Origin: Glandiceps talaboti
Lineage: Eukaryota > Hemichordata > Enteropneusta > Spengelidae
Direction of reading: 5' to 3'
Assembly (NCBI RefSeq): GCF_964340395.1
Contig: NC_135566.1
Coordinates: 19,895,797 to 19,959,796 of the forward strand
DNA: 64,000 nt
Within the stretch, counting starts at the first letter, position 1. The number at the start of each line of letters is the position of its first letter. Below, piece after piece: positions 23,401 to 32,919 of this stretch. The translations under genes were made by a program, and so were the position numbers. Below the pieces are notes generated by a model. The model saw only the letters and a program-made list of their open reading frames with translations, did not search any database and was not told the origin of the DNA.

Positions 23401-24794
23401 TTTTCAGTGAATACAAATGTAGATTGTGGTTGTCTGATCGAAAAATGACACAGCAGTGAGTTACAAATTAGTGAAATTTGAATACGGTGACAGATTAAAA
23501 CCAAGCTTTTGCTCAGTAATTCAACTTATCACTACACCACCTATACAATGTAAATAGTATTGACCACTGACATGTACAATGTCTTTTTTATAATATATAC
23601 ATGTGTATGTAAGTAATTGACCAATTTTAAATGAATAAGTAATTGACCAATTTTAAATGAATCTTTGGTTGCTTGATGAAAAAATATACCAGTTACATCT
23701 ACATGTACATGTACTGTACTATGATGTAGTGCAGGTTTAACTAGTAAATCAAATCAATGCAATTTGTATATTTACTGACGGAAGAGATATGAGTGCACAT
23801 TTTATACATGTGTGTGTTATATTAGTACACGGAAGTCAACCAAAATCAAGTATCTGCCAAACTGAAAAGTTGTCTCTCCGCTAAATCGCTTGTGTGTCAT
23901 AAAAAACCCAGTCACATCGTCATGTACATGTACATGTACATCAAGCAACCAAAGATTCATTTAAAATTGGTCAATTACTTATTCATTTAAAATTGGTCAA
24001 TTACTTACATATATATTATAATGTACATGTACATGTACATGTATGGTTAATGCTAGCCTACAGAGGGGACTGTTACATTGGGCTTTGTCTGTGTGTGTTC
24101 ACTATCGTATCCTGCCTGGCACATATCTCTCTGATATCACCCAGTCACATGTGAGAATAATGTTTACCAGCAGATACATGTAGTAATGAAAAGTTGAAGT
24201 TTAAATGCATTTGTATTATAGAAACAATTAAGACAAAGGAAGTTTATATTTTCTACATCAAGTCTTCATATTTCTTTGCTAAATAATCCATGTTTGCTAG
24301 ATTTACATTTAAAGAAAAGAATTAAAATGACTGTTGAGGGAGCATTTTACAATTATGAATTTGTTACATTGTATGTATATAAATGTAGTCTTCTTTGGTA
24401 AGTTAAAAACTCAAGCAATGAATTTGTTTATAGCGAGGAGATTTATGTGACCTACATGTAACAAGTGATTTCAGTTTTCACCGGTGTGCCAATTGTGACA
24501 TATTTGTTTATTTTGTTGTATTTGCTTTAAATTCTGCATTCCTACTACTGCATATTAGTTCAGAGAGAACTTAGATGTGGCAATCACTGTGTAAACCCCA
24601 GTGATGATGAATTGTTTCCTTTTTAATGCACAGTTAATTGTTGTCTATGTTAATTGATCTGTACTATTCATTGTGTAGAATTAACTGATTCTTATCTTTC
24701 TGTCTTTCCTTAGCGTGGAAACCGAAAAGAGAGACGAACCAAATGGTCCCCAAATTTAGTTGAAGTGATGTCAAACCTTGAAGATGACTTTTAA
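9395..24794 (+). CDS. PRR14/PRR14L-like (Tantalus-domain) nuclear protein, complete, 1,901 aa
   Basis: Coding exons 9395-9638, 11675-11766, 13292-18580 and 24714-24794 join in frame (244+92+5289+81 nt) with consensus GT-AG sites. The start is the first ATG after an in-frame TAA at 9386-9388. The protein is long, Ser/Lys/Glu-rich, probably disordered and nuclear, with many basic patches. Visible motifs: RITF at residues 134-137, a PP1-docking (RVxF-type) match; a segment at about 1403-1480 beginning KLYLSRG and containing LETIFE (1420-1425), which fits the LxxIxE docking site for PP2A-B56 and resembles the Tantalus domain of PRR14, PRR14L and fly Tantalus as I remember them; VSVVL (1622-1626), an HP1 chromoshadow-type match. 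Human PRR14L has about 2,150 residues, similar in size. PRR14 tethers heterochromatin to the lamina. The gene is certain; the family name rests on one short domain plus synteny. Confidence 0.8.
10399..11560. repeat. 34-bp minisatellite array (about 33 copies)
   Basis: Unit approximately CACACATACAAAATACAGAC followed by ACTGATACTGACAT, with indel variants (a 28-bp unit lacking CATACA, and doubled TGATAC). It lies in intron 2 of the PRR14-like gene just before the exon at 11675. Confidence 0.97.
12290..12860. mobile_element. Foldback / MITE-like element with arms of about 150 bp
   Basis: The left arm (about 12290-12440) is reverse-complementary with indels to the right arm (about 12715-12860). 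Shared blocks include AATCTGATGTA, TGCACTTTTATT versus TACTTTTATTATAGG, GTTGTTCTTTTTTGTTCTGT, GAGCGCCATGTAC and AATACCATAGAA. The central 270 bp is unique and has no transposase. This suggests a non-autonomous DNA transposon in intron 3 of the PRR14-like gene. Confidence 0.75.
13292..18580 (+). CDS. Giant exon 4 of the PRR14-like gene (5,289 nt)
   Basis: The acceptor is TCTTTCCCAG at 13291 and the donor is CAGCAG|GTAAGG at 18580. It is phase 0 on both sides and encodes residues 113-1875. At least eight basic Arg-Ser blocks are spread along it (for example RRARRS near 13860, SRRKS near 14980, RRRSR near 15485, RRQRRS near 16225, KRRRRS near 16530 and RRSRRKS near 17055). The Tantalus-like segment is at about 17162-17400. 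The reading frame is uninterrupted, and codon use and amino-acid bias are steady throughout. Long antisense frames inside it are shadows. Confidence 0.93.
18581..20500. other. Intron 4 of the PRR14-like gene, CpG-richer block, possible non-coding transcript
   Basis: A family A repeat remnant lies at about 18690-18790 (CATCACCTGTGGGTGAATG). The 18780-19450 part has many more CpGs than its surroundings (GGCGCGTCGTAG, GACGCGTCTTAG). A clean donor CGGCAG|GTAAAC at 19512 and a clean acceptor TACTACAG ending at 19955 could delimit exons of an unannotated plus-strand transcript; I find no conserved protein in them. (GT)n lies near 20370-20393 and (TA)n near 20425-20462. Confidence 0.4.
20530..20536 (-). 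terminator. Candidate polyadenylation signal of the BEN-domain gene
   Basis: AATAAA on the minus strand (TTTATT at about 20530-20536 on plus) lies about 190 bp downstream of the stop codon at 20725-20727, a normal 3' UTR distance. Confidence 0.45.
20725..22431 (-). CDS. BEN-domain protein, antisense in the PRR14-like intron; 5' end not found
   Basis: Minus-strand exons 22372-22431, 22195-22272 and 20725-21760 join in one open frame (phases 2-2-2) with consensus sites. The main exon encodes, in order, a basic Arg-rich start, a heptad-like coiled coil (from KIEMMEVEIKKLNKKV on), a Pro-rich region with two copies of SPPPLPPAPQLSP, a Gln-rich stretch, and a C-terminal segment of about 100 residues. 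That segment runs NFAKNLVFAMYKKEERLG, then an SPTRLRHVRNLTFARYP-type block, then CIRCIDKALRDEFRK. This pattern fits the BEN domain, a DNA-binding/chromatin-recruiting fold usually C-terminal to coiled coils. An alternative frame through the two upstream exons reads a Lys/Arg-rich tail but hits a stop at the junction. The first exon and start codon were not found; a LINE fragment begins about 100 bp upstream, so the gene may be 5'-broken. Confidence 0.65.
22525..23260 (+). pseudogene. Non-LTR retrotransposon (LINE) ORF2 fragment, decayed
   Basis: Plus-strand frames, broken by stops and at least one frameshift near 22705, carry the linker between endonuclease and reverse transcriptase of a jockey/CR1-type LINE. 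The order is a DEFISKWDTEHTQVN-like helix, a SWFDTECHRSKKE block, KSFWSSLN, and the start of the RT domain (IKKTKKGKAPRIDGVPIEIF, the usual GKAPGxDGIP block). The RT catalytic core is absent. It is an inactive fragment inside intron 4. Confidence 0.85.
23262..23760 (+). repeat. Interspersed repeat family A, copy abutting the LINE fragment
   Basis: Shares with 57795-58010 a CAGCACCCTCAATGGCAAT-like block and ATCAACCACTAATTAACAT followed by TACAATGTCT. A second internal unit starts near 23540 (ATTGACCACTGACATGTACA). The element has two or more tandem units of about 180 bp. Confidence 0.75.
23586..24025. repeat. Long inverted repeat, arms about 85 bp
   Basis: The left arm (23586-23678) and right arm (23939-24025) are near-perfect reverse complements, each with a 27-bp unit (AAGTAATTGACCAATTTTAA and following) in two tandem copies plus the block ending GCTTGATG. 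The loop is about 260 bp. Because the tandem copies are mirrored, the inversion happened after that duplication. Confidence 0.9.
24714..24794 (+). CDS. Last coding exon of the PRR14-like gene
   Basis: The acceptor is TTTCCTTAG at 24713. The exon encodes 26 residues beginning RGNRKERRTKWSPNLVEVM, then the TAA stop at 24792-24794. It is phase 0 with the exon ending at 18580. If the intron is retained, the frame ends at a stop at 18611-18613. Candidate poly(A) signals AATAAA lie at 25600 and 26298; the true 3' end is unknown. Confidence 0.85.
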   Translation, partial: RGNRKERRTKWSPNLVEVMSNLEDDF

Positions 24795-25084
24795 AAAGAA
24801 GTCATCATTTTTTTGTGTGGATACTGCTGCATATATATTGAGACATACAAACCAGAACATTATGTGTATCTTGATTGTACAGAAATTCTGAAACTTCACA
24901 TGCAGATACTGGTATGCCATTGCCAAACCATTTACAATCTTAAAGATCTCATTTATTCATAAAATTACATATGTAACAATGCAAGTACTCACTGGTATGT
25001 ATACTTGCACCGTTGTGTGTGCATACTAGTGGTATTTACACTGCAGTTCAATATTGGAAACATTAGTGCACATGTGTATGCAGA

Positions 25085-25345
25085 TTATATGCAAATGAGG
25101 ACATGATCATTCTTTTACGTTAAATCAGGTGATCATTTGTGGAATATGAAATCGCATGATCACAGATAAACATGTGCAACCCCTTGATTCCCAAGTAGAA
25201 GTGTGGATATATGTATTTGCAATTCTGCTGATGGTGTTTTCTGCAGTGCCTTCAGGCTTTATACTCATGAAAGTACAGCTGTAGAGAAAGCAGCAAGCAC
25301 TCATGCAAATACCCCGATTGTGGCACACACGCAGTCATGAATCAT
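25085..25345 (+). repeat. Interspersed repeat family C, copy 1
   Basis: Related to 32625-32915: both start ATATGCAAATGAGG, have a GTGATC or GATCACA block, then a TGTTTTCTGC / AGCAAGCACT hairpin and an end near CATGCAGT or GCAGTCATG. It lies in the probable 3' UTR or just beyond. Confidence 0.6.
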
Positions 25346-25349
25346 GGGA

Positions 25350-26665
25350 CGTACGTTCTATCATATTCTAGACCTATTGTTCTACAATTTTGGACTTTCT
25401 GAAATTTTATCAGTTAGTATTTGTATTTTGATAAAAAAGTAAGGTGCTCATTTGAATACCCAATGCATATATATTTAAAAATACTGCCCAGTATATTTTG
25501 TAATTATGGTCAGTGATATATCCAAATTGCGAATTTTGATTTCTAAATGTAAGAAAAAATGAAAAGCAAGGTGCTTCTTAATATACCAAAGTAATTTGAA
25601 ATAAAAAAGCCAGGCTATTTTCATAAGGTTTGGGATATTTCTCAAACGTCAGTGTCATTATATACGTGTACATTTAAAAATATGCATAATAAGAAGGTGC
25701 TCATTATATATGCGAAATTAGAAGTTTTGTATGTTTCTCAAATGGCTATGGTTATTTTGTGCATTTTATTTTCTGTTGAAATAATAATCCTTTAGTATCT
25801 TTCCACAAGGTTTTATATTTTTTTTTGTAAATTTTGATATATAAATTTTTTGAATTGCTATAAATGCTTAAAAAGTCAGTTTGCATAATAAGGTAGTTAT
25901 TTGCATATGTTTGTACAGTGGACCTTCTCTAAGTCAAAGGCATAGAAACAATTGTGTGACATACCAAGGGTTAGAGACATGCTATATAAATTTGTGTTAT
26001 GCATGAAAAGAAGCAAAACTAAATATTTGCACCCAGTGATTTCTTTATCATACAAATGTAGTTGGTTGTTGAACTGTGACACCTTTTCATTGCCAAAATT
26101 GACAAGTTGTCAACAGAGCAGTTGATACTGATGTATCTGTATTTAGTATCCCTTCTTCTAACGTGGTATACCGGTACATGCATTTGAACAGCTAATACTG
26201 GTACATGTTGTATGTGGGAAAGGGGGAGAATATTTGTTATGCTTGCACTTATGAAAAAAATAGCTTGCATTCTTTTCTGCATATCACAAGTACTTGAAAT
26301 AAACGAAGGAAAGCGTAAGACAAAAAAGTGACATGAGCTATTTGGCTGCCATAGTGAGTTTGCCAGCTACAACAAGTTAGAAAGGGTTCACTGTATTTGC
26401 ATCTTTCTATTACATGTAGTTCTACATTAAAATAGTTTTATTACACTATTAATATCTATACTTATGAACACAGCACCATTATACAACCAAGAGGTTTACG
26501 TGTGCTAGTATAAAAATCATAGTTATCCATAAAACATGAGAAAAATCATTCAAATAAAGAGATTTGTTTTGTAGTAGATACATGTATCACTAAAAGTACA
26601 CTCAATTTATGTCAACATGGAGTGAATCGTTTATCATGATGTACATCATTCATTGTTACATCAAC
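25350..26665. other. AT-rich sequence, probable 3' UTR or intergenic
   Basis: No protein homology seen on either strand. It contains possible poly(A) signals (25600, 26298). Confidence 0.5.
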
Positions 26666-26668
26666 ACA

Positions 26669-26757
26669 GCTGCAGTGACCATATTAGGTAGCTGCAATGA
26701 CCATATTAGGTAGCTGCAGTGACCATATTAGGTAGCTGCAATGACCATATTAGGTAG
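26669..26757. repeat. 22-bp tandem repeat, four copies
   Basis: Four consecutive copies of GCTGCAGTGACCATATTAGG plus TA, alternating CAGTGACC and CAATGACC. Confidence 0.95.
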
Positions 26758-26965
26758 ATAAGCTGTGGATATTATTTGTGCACTTTATTTTCAATGTTGT
26801 ACCATACATTTATACACTTTGAAAGAATTCCAGATGTAGAGTTAGGAGGGTACTTTGATGAGAGATTGTGTGAATATTTCAGAATAGAGTGTACCTACAA
26901 AAAATTTTGATGCAAGCTGTGGTTGCAGTTTTGCAACTCTCCTTCAAAGTAATAGTTTTCCTATA

Positions 26966-27121
26966 GTATGTAGAATGTTAGGTAATTGTATTTCTTTTAA
27001 ACTGCTGCCTGTGTCTTTGTCTAGAGGCTATCCGTGTTCCAGTTATGTAGAATGTTAGGTAATTGTATTTCTTTTAAACTGCTGCCTATGTCTCTGTCTC
27101 GAGGCTATCCGTGTTCCAGTT
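26966..27121. repeat. Tandem duplication of about 78 bp
   Basis: The block from TATGTAGAATGTTAGGTAAT to GGCTATCCGTGTTCCAGT is present twice in direct succession with only a few differences, indicating a recent duplication. Confidence 0.95.
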
Positions 27122-28700
27122 TCAAGATGCATTGTGTCAGATAATGTCACGTATGTGGTTACTTATTGGCTTCTTACATCTCTATTACATTTGAAATAAC
27201 ATTTTCATCATAAAACAATGTAAAGATGTAATGACCTTTTGGAACAAAGACAAAAACACCATCAATGACACAGCAGGATTGTACTCATAAATTCAGGTAC
27301 TCAGGTGACAACCATCCCCCAGATCATGCAAAACCATGTGTGTGTACAGAATGCATGGCATTATATGGGGAGATATGTGATGTACATGTATCTTGTAACC
27401 AGCAACAGCTCTAATACATATATTCTCATTAGTCTCAGTAGTTATATTGCGGTCTTCAGTAGCCACAAGGCTATTTAGTTAAGAAATATGCAGGAATAGT
27501 TAACAACCTAGATATTGTGTACCTTATATTGTAGACGTTTAACATCAGCTATGTACTGTTTGTGTTATTTATACCATATTTATGTGTTTCTTCACTGTCT
27601 TACTGTTGTTCAATAATACTTCATACACCATCCTAAAACACCTACCAATGTGTAAGTGTAATAGTCTTCCAGTCTTTTTCAAGAGTAATGGTTCCTCCGG
27701 GCAGTTTTTCTTCCAAAAATTAAAAAAACCACCACTCTACAATGAGTTTCTGGGGAGGACACTTGTCCCAGATAGACACATGCAAGAGATGTGGTTGTGG
27801 GTAAAGACAGGTATACAGGTTATACACTAGGATATTTTGTAACCAAGGTCAGAGAAAAAAAAAGAGGAAAAATTATTGGGTGTCAGAAAAAGAAGTGTCC
27901 ATGAAATACCAGATTTTCTATTAGTTATACAGTTAATATGTTATTTGTTATTTTTCTGTTAGAACTTCAAAGGGAAAGGATACATTTTCCCTATGTTTTA
28001 ATAAAGACTTGGTGATAAAATAAGTAGGTTTTAGTCACATGTAGTTATCACTATGGCATTAGCATCAATCAGAACTTAGGTGGAAGTGACAGGCTAGGCA
28101 ACTTCCATAAAATGTGTTGTTGACTTTCTGTCTTTATTGTAGAACAATACAAGTAATTGACAATGTTGGATGGAAGTTCTGTACCAAAGCCATTAAATCA
28201 CTTCCCCCTAAGTTCTAATTGCATTGATGCCAGCTTTGTACTGATAAATGGAAGTGAATGAAACCAACGCATTTTATCTCATGTAACATCCAAGTTTTTA
28301 AAACATGATGAATTCACAAAGTTTCCTTTCCAGTTAAGAACATAGATTCAGATATAGTGAAATATAATTTCATGATGAGTGCTAATTATTTATAATAATT
28401 TTCCTCAAGATTATATTTTAGGATTTTACAGTTTGAACACAAGTTTCTTGGTATTCAGACTTGGTCATCTTTCAGGAATTTAAAATTATTTTGATTTGAT
28501 TGAGTTTTGTAGAGTGAAGTGTAGAGTAGTATATGTTTATAACTCTAAAAAGTGTTTTTATACAAAGCATTATTATATTTACTATTAAAGGAATGAACAT
28601 TTATTATGAGTTTTTGTATTTATTGTGGTTTTTAGCACAAATGAACTACTTAGGTTCAGTAGTGCTACATACCGGTATATAGGCATGACAAAGTGTGTGT
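27122..28700. other. Intergenic, no feature recognised
   Basis: An open frame at 27582-27830 has no recognisable domain, no conserved pattern and no convincing splice context; I do not call it a gene. Confidence 0.5.
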
Positions 28701-28704
28701 GTAA

Positions 28705-29165
28705 ACAACTTAAAGTCAAAAACCATTGGACTGATTGCCATGATATTTGGTGGGTCCATTACCTTGTGTGTCTAGTTGGGAAATTGTTCAAATCAAAATG
28801 ATCTTACCACCGATGTGTGATTTGGGAAAAAAAAATGTGATGTTTAGTTTTAAAAACTTACTAAAAAACTACAGGGCAGATCAGTCTGAAATTCTGTTGG
28901 TACATTATTAGAGGTGTTTAGATTAAGAATTTTTCATAACATGATGAGCCATCATTGATATGCAAATTAGGTATGAAAATGTCTTTTTGGTCAAAAATCT
29001 TAAAATTCCAAAACTGCTGAGCGGTTGGGCTGAAATCTCGTTGGAACATTCTTGGGGGTGTTTAGATTAAGAATTGCTAATAACATGATCTTATTAGTTA
29101 TATGCAAATTAGGTCTAAAAATGTGTCTGTTTGGTCAAAAATCTTTAATTGCTAAGTTACTGAGT
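28705..29165 (+). repeat. Interspersed repeat family B, copy 2 (tandem units)
   Basis: Three related units of about 150 bp, each with a GGTTGGGCTGAAATCTCGTTGG-type block, a GTGTTTAGATTAAGAATT block and ATATGCAAATTAGGT. The first unit matches the RUSF1-intron copy at 5370-5525 in reverse orientation. Confidence 0.75.
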
Positions 29166-29169
29166 ATGT

Positions 29170-30520
29170 TGAGCTGCATCTTAGCATTATACCAGCATGC
29201 TGTTTAAATATTACCACTTATAGTCTGACACAATTATTTGAGCCAATTAAGTTGGGGGGGGGGGGGGGGGGGTCAGGTTTTCTATTCAATATTGAATTTT
29301 TGACCTCAGTACAAAAAATGAACAAAGAAAGACAATCACTACATTTCATTCATATTTTATTGACTTTATTTGCCAAAAATGCAAGTATTATACATTGGAT
29401 TCCTCATGAAATAGACAATGGAACAAAAAGAAGTTTCTGCTTTGCCCTTTAAAGCACCATTTATGTTAATAAGCTGCTCTCTGGAAATTTGATATGCATT
29501 TATCACAATGGATTAATCTCAAAAGAATTTCATAGAGATGAAATGTACAAAATAATATGTACTTTAAAAAATCTTGTTCTATACAGAAAGGTTTAGAGGA
29601 TGGATGGAAAGATTGGTCCTGTGGTCCTTTCAATTCCTTGCTTGAATGATCCAAATAAACAGCCGAGTAGGATGACTATCAGTCTACATAATATTTGCAT
29701 ATTAATTACATGCCAGCCTAATTTGCATATTTTTCTTACTTTAACTAATATAAATGCAGAGTGAATTTTTTTTTTTTCAAGAAAAGGTGGGAAGAATGTT
29801 ATTATAATGCTAGACTGAAAGATTTATTATTGCGAGTGTTGTCTAGTTGCTCACAACTTTTAAACAGAAGTGAACCAAATATACAAATCTTTAAAGTAGA
29901 CACAGACGGTTTCGATATGTCATGTCGCTCCACCCACAAAGGGTTGACTGATGTGTGTGAGGGCGTCCTGTCATGGCGTACCTTACAGACTATAATGCAG
30001 GCTTAACCATCAACAACAAATCTTTCAAATTTACAGTAATGCTGGTAGAAATAAAACAAAGTGAATCCAATGTCCAAATAATTGCCACAATTCTTAAGAC
30101 TTGGCAACACCATATTTCAGATTTGTAAGGGTAACTTGCCTTGCTTGGAATATAGCGCTAGTTCATGGAAACACTTTGATACGTTGAGAATTAATAATCT
30201 TATCCTTATAATAGATATTGGTGAGGAGTGATATTACTTGGAGTGTTATATGCATGTACATATAGATGTTCTATATACTTACTAGCAAGCATTCATCCTA
30301 TACTGGTTAATCAGTTTCAGACCCTTAGCAGTCTAGAATCCAGCCGAGGCATGTGGGAATGTTTGGGTCACTATTTGCTACCACCTAGCATTTCACTAGT
30401 AGCCTTTTACACTAATGAAGCTTCAGCGAGAAAGAAGAGGCAAATTTTTAGTGGGTTTTAAATTTGTCATGTCAGATGAGGTAAATGGACATTACGAATA
30501 TTAATGACCCCATCTCAGTA
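29170..30520. other. Intergenic, poly-G run, no gene recognised
   Basis: There is a run of about 20 G at 29253-29272. The frames at 29761-30006 and 30228-30461 show no known domain. Confidence 0.5.
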
Positions 30521-30521
30521 G

Positions 30522-30895
30522 ATGGAATCAGCCAATCACAATGGGATAGATATCATGATGGACATAGAATCAGCCAATCACAAAGGGATAGCTGTCATGA
30601 TGGACATAGAATCAGCCAATCACAAAGGGATAGATGACATGGTGGACATAGAATCAGCCAATCACAAAGGGATATATGTCATGATGGACATAGAATCAGC
30701 CAATCACAAAGGGATAGATGACAATCACAAAGGGATAGATGACATGGTGGACACAGAATCAGTCAATGACAAAGGGATAGATGTCATAATGGACATAGCG
30801 GAATCAGCCAATCACAAAGGGATAGATGACATGATGGACATAGAATCAGCCAATCACAGGGATATATTATATGTCATGATGGACATAGACATATC
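30522..30895. repeat. 39-bp minisatellite, about nine copies, CCAAT in each unit
   Basis: Unit: GACATAGAATCAGCCAATCA followed by CAAAGGGATAGATGACATGGTG, with a truncated copy near 30720. The 39-bp period keeps a frame open (a repeating ESANHKGIDDM peptide at 30522-30908); I regard this as a by-product, since it lacks any splice or homology support. Confidence 0.93.
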
Positions 30896-30899
30896 TAAG

Positions 30900-32260
30900 T
30901 GTGGTTGAACTTCACTTATGGAAATCGTAATCTAATTTTGGGTTTGAATACATGGCAATTACAATGAAATGCATAGGCCAGAGCCAAAAATTGCCCACAA
31001 GACTGGATTCTAAGCTACTGAGACTGAATAGATGTAAGATTCACAAATAATGAACTTTTTCAGAGACTGAACACTTTACAAGTTGTGCTTGCAATTGGTT
31101 TCTGAATTACTATATATAATCTATCAAGTAGATATTCATGAATGATGTTATATTAGTACTTAGGTTCTTCTTATACTAGACTATGAAGGGTGAATTCACA
31201 TTACAAATTGCCGTCCATCATGATTTACAATAAACAGCGCCCTCTGTGGTATAAACGTCAATGCACAATGGTACTACTCTCCATGATGAAGTGACAGTCA
31301 ATTTCAAATTCACTGCACAATTGACAGTCATGCTTTTATCAGGTGACCACTGGGCTAGAACTTCAAGTTTTAATATGCCAAGTCACTTATTGATTTCATA
31401 CTACCACTTGAGGAGGCTTTTTTTTATTTTTGAAGTGGATGGGACAAAGGGATGTTTGCTTTGTTTTCAACTGGTATTTACTTCAGCAAGACAATAAAAT
31501 TAACTTAGTAGTATGGTAGAGATTTTATACTTTTATATTTGTTTTACATACCAGACTTTATAGATTTTTACTAGTGGAAGTGAAAAGTGGCAATTCCTAG
31601 GAACGAGTGATTGGGATTCTCCAGGGAAGGGGGTGGGGGTGGGAGGTTGTACATACTCTCCCTTACTGACTATACATGTATATGCATATATGTGCTGCCC
31701 TTTTGGGTATGTTTTCTAGCCCTTTGGTCTTTAATAGGGTTTGTTTTATTAAGCTGAAGAACCTAACCATTTTTACACTCTATACTATTTTTTATTTTGT
31801 TTGATGTTCTTTGCCGGAAGGAGACATGACACGCACATAATAAATTCTCAAGCTAATTCCCTGGCTAATATTTATCTATTAGCAGTTCTTAAATATTCAG
31901 CTTAACACCCTCTGAAATGCTTGGTTTTACATGTTGTCTGTCTGGTCTCAAATAGGTCATTGAATTCTTGTCAAAATAGATCCTGGGGTTGATAATATTG
32001 AATTCTTCATAATCCTACCAGAGCTGGCCACTGGTACCCCCCCCCCCCCTCCCGAATAGGTTAGTTTACATTATCATAAACTGTAATTCCATAACTGTAT
32101 CTAACAGCTTATACCTGTATAGCACCCAAGAAATTCACAAAATCTGTAGAATTCAGGAAAATTCAAGTACAGAGTTCCATTTGTCAATTAGCAATGAACA
32201 TTTCAGTAGATAAAAAGATACGCTCGTTAAAATTCAAATTCTGGAATGACAAGAGATAAT
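30900..32260. other. Intergenic, no gene recognised
   Basis: CAGCGCCCTCTGTGG at about 31236 resembles a CTCF core (CAGAGGGCGC on minus). There is a poly-C run near 32038-32049. No supported coding sequence. Confidence 0.45.
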
Positions 32261-32277
32261 GACTTATAATAACATTG

Positions 32278-32375
32278 ATGTACCACCTGGCCCAAGTTCT
32301 AGTACACTATGGTTGGCAGCCATGGATATGCCACCTGGCCCAAGTTCAAGTGCAGAATGGTTGACAGCCATTTTG
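32278..32375. repeat. 48-bp direct duplication
   Basis: CCACCTGGCCCAAGTTCTAG through GGCAGCCAT occurs twice in succession with small differences. The frame through it reads PPGPSSS twice but has no other support as a gene. Confidence 0.8.
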
Positions 32376-32624
32376 TGGTGTGGGTATGTATACTACATAT
32401 CAGAACTTAGCATGACTGCCATGAACCTTACAATTGGGACTCACAAATCAAAGGGCATAAAAGTTGAAATCATGATTTTGGTCCCTATGGTACATAATAA
32501 ATGTCTGCTAACAAGGTAATGTTTGAGTTCACATCATTATTATATAAGTATGTATTAGTAATTACTTGTACTAGAGGAATACAAGATCAAAAACATTATT
32601 GCATACCTGTATGCAAATGATATG

Positions 32625-32915
32625 CAAATGAGGGCACGATTGTTCCTCGGTACAGGAACTTGTGTGATCACACATCATGATTTTACAAAAATGTGATGTT
32701 TTGGAGAAACATATTATGTAATAATAAATTAACCCCATGACATGTGAGTGCCGGTGCAGGTAGTTAGGGTTTTTGCACAAGTGCTTGCAATGTTTTCTGC
32801 TGCACTTTCACTCACTACGCTTGTGAAAGTATGATGTGTGGCAGCAGTCGAAAACACTGCAAGCACTTGTGCAAATTACCCAGAGTACACCACATTTACA
32901 TTCATGCAGTATGGG
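32625..32915 (+). repeat. Interspersed repeat family C, copy 2, with hairpin
   Basis: Inside it GCACAAGTGCTTGCAATGTT (from about 32774) pairs with AACACTGCAAGCACTTGTGC (ending about 32874), and TTCTGCTGC pairs with GCAGCAGTCG, leaving a loop of about 40 bases. The copy at 25085-25345 keeps a decayed version of the hairpin. Confidence 0.75.
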
Positions 32916-32919
32916 GTCC

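Noticed and set aside
27582-27830. 82-codon plus-strand frame
   Set aside because: No domain recognised, composition not distinctive, no flanking splice signals that I could support.
30522-30908. ESANHKGIDDM repeat protein
   Set aside because: Open only because of a 39-bp period; the array has an internal truncated unit, and no splice sites or homologue support it. Kept as a minisatellite.
31236-31250. CTCF-like core CAGAGGGCGC on the minus strand
   Set aside because: Only the ten-base core fits; the flanking bases are out of register, so I do not call a site. Similar GAGGGCGCTA text elsewhere belongs to repeat family A.
32259-32519. 86-codon frame with PPGPSSS twice
   Set aside because: Explained by a 48-bp tandem duplication; nothing else supports a gene.
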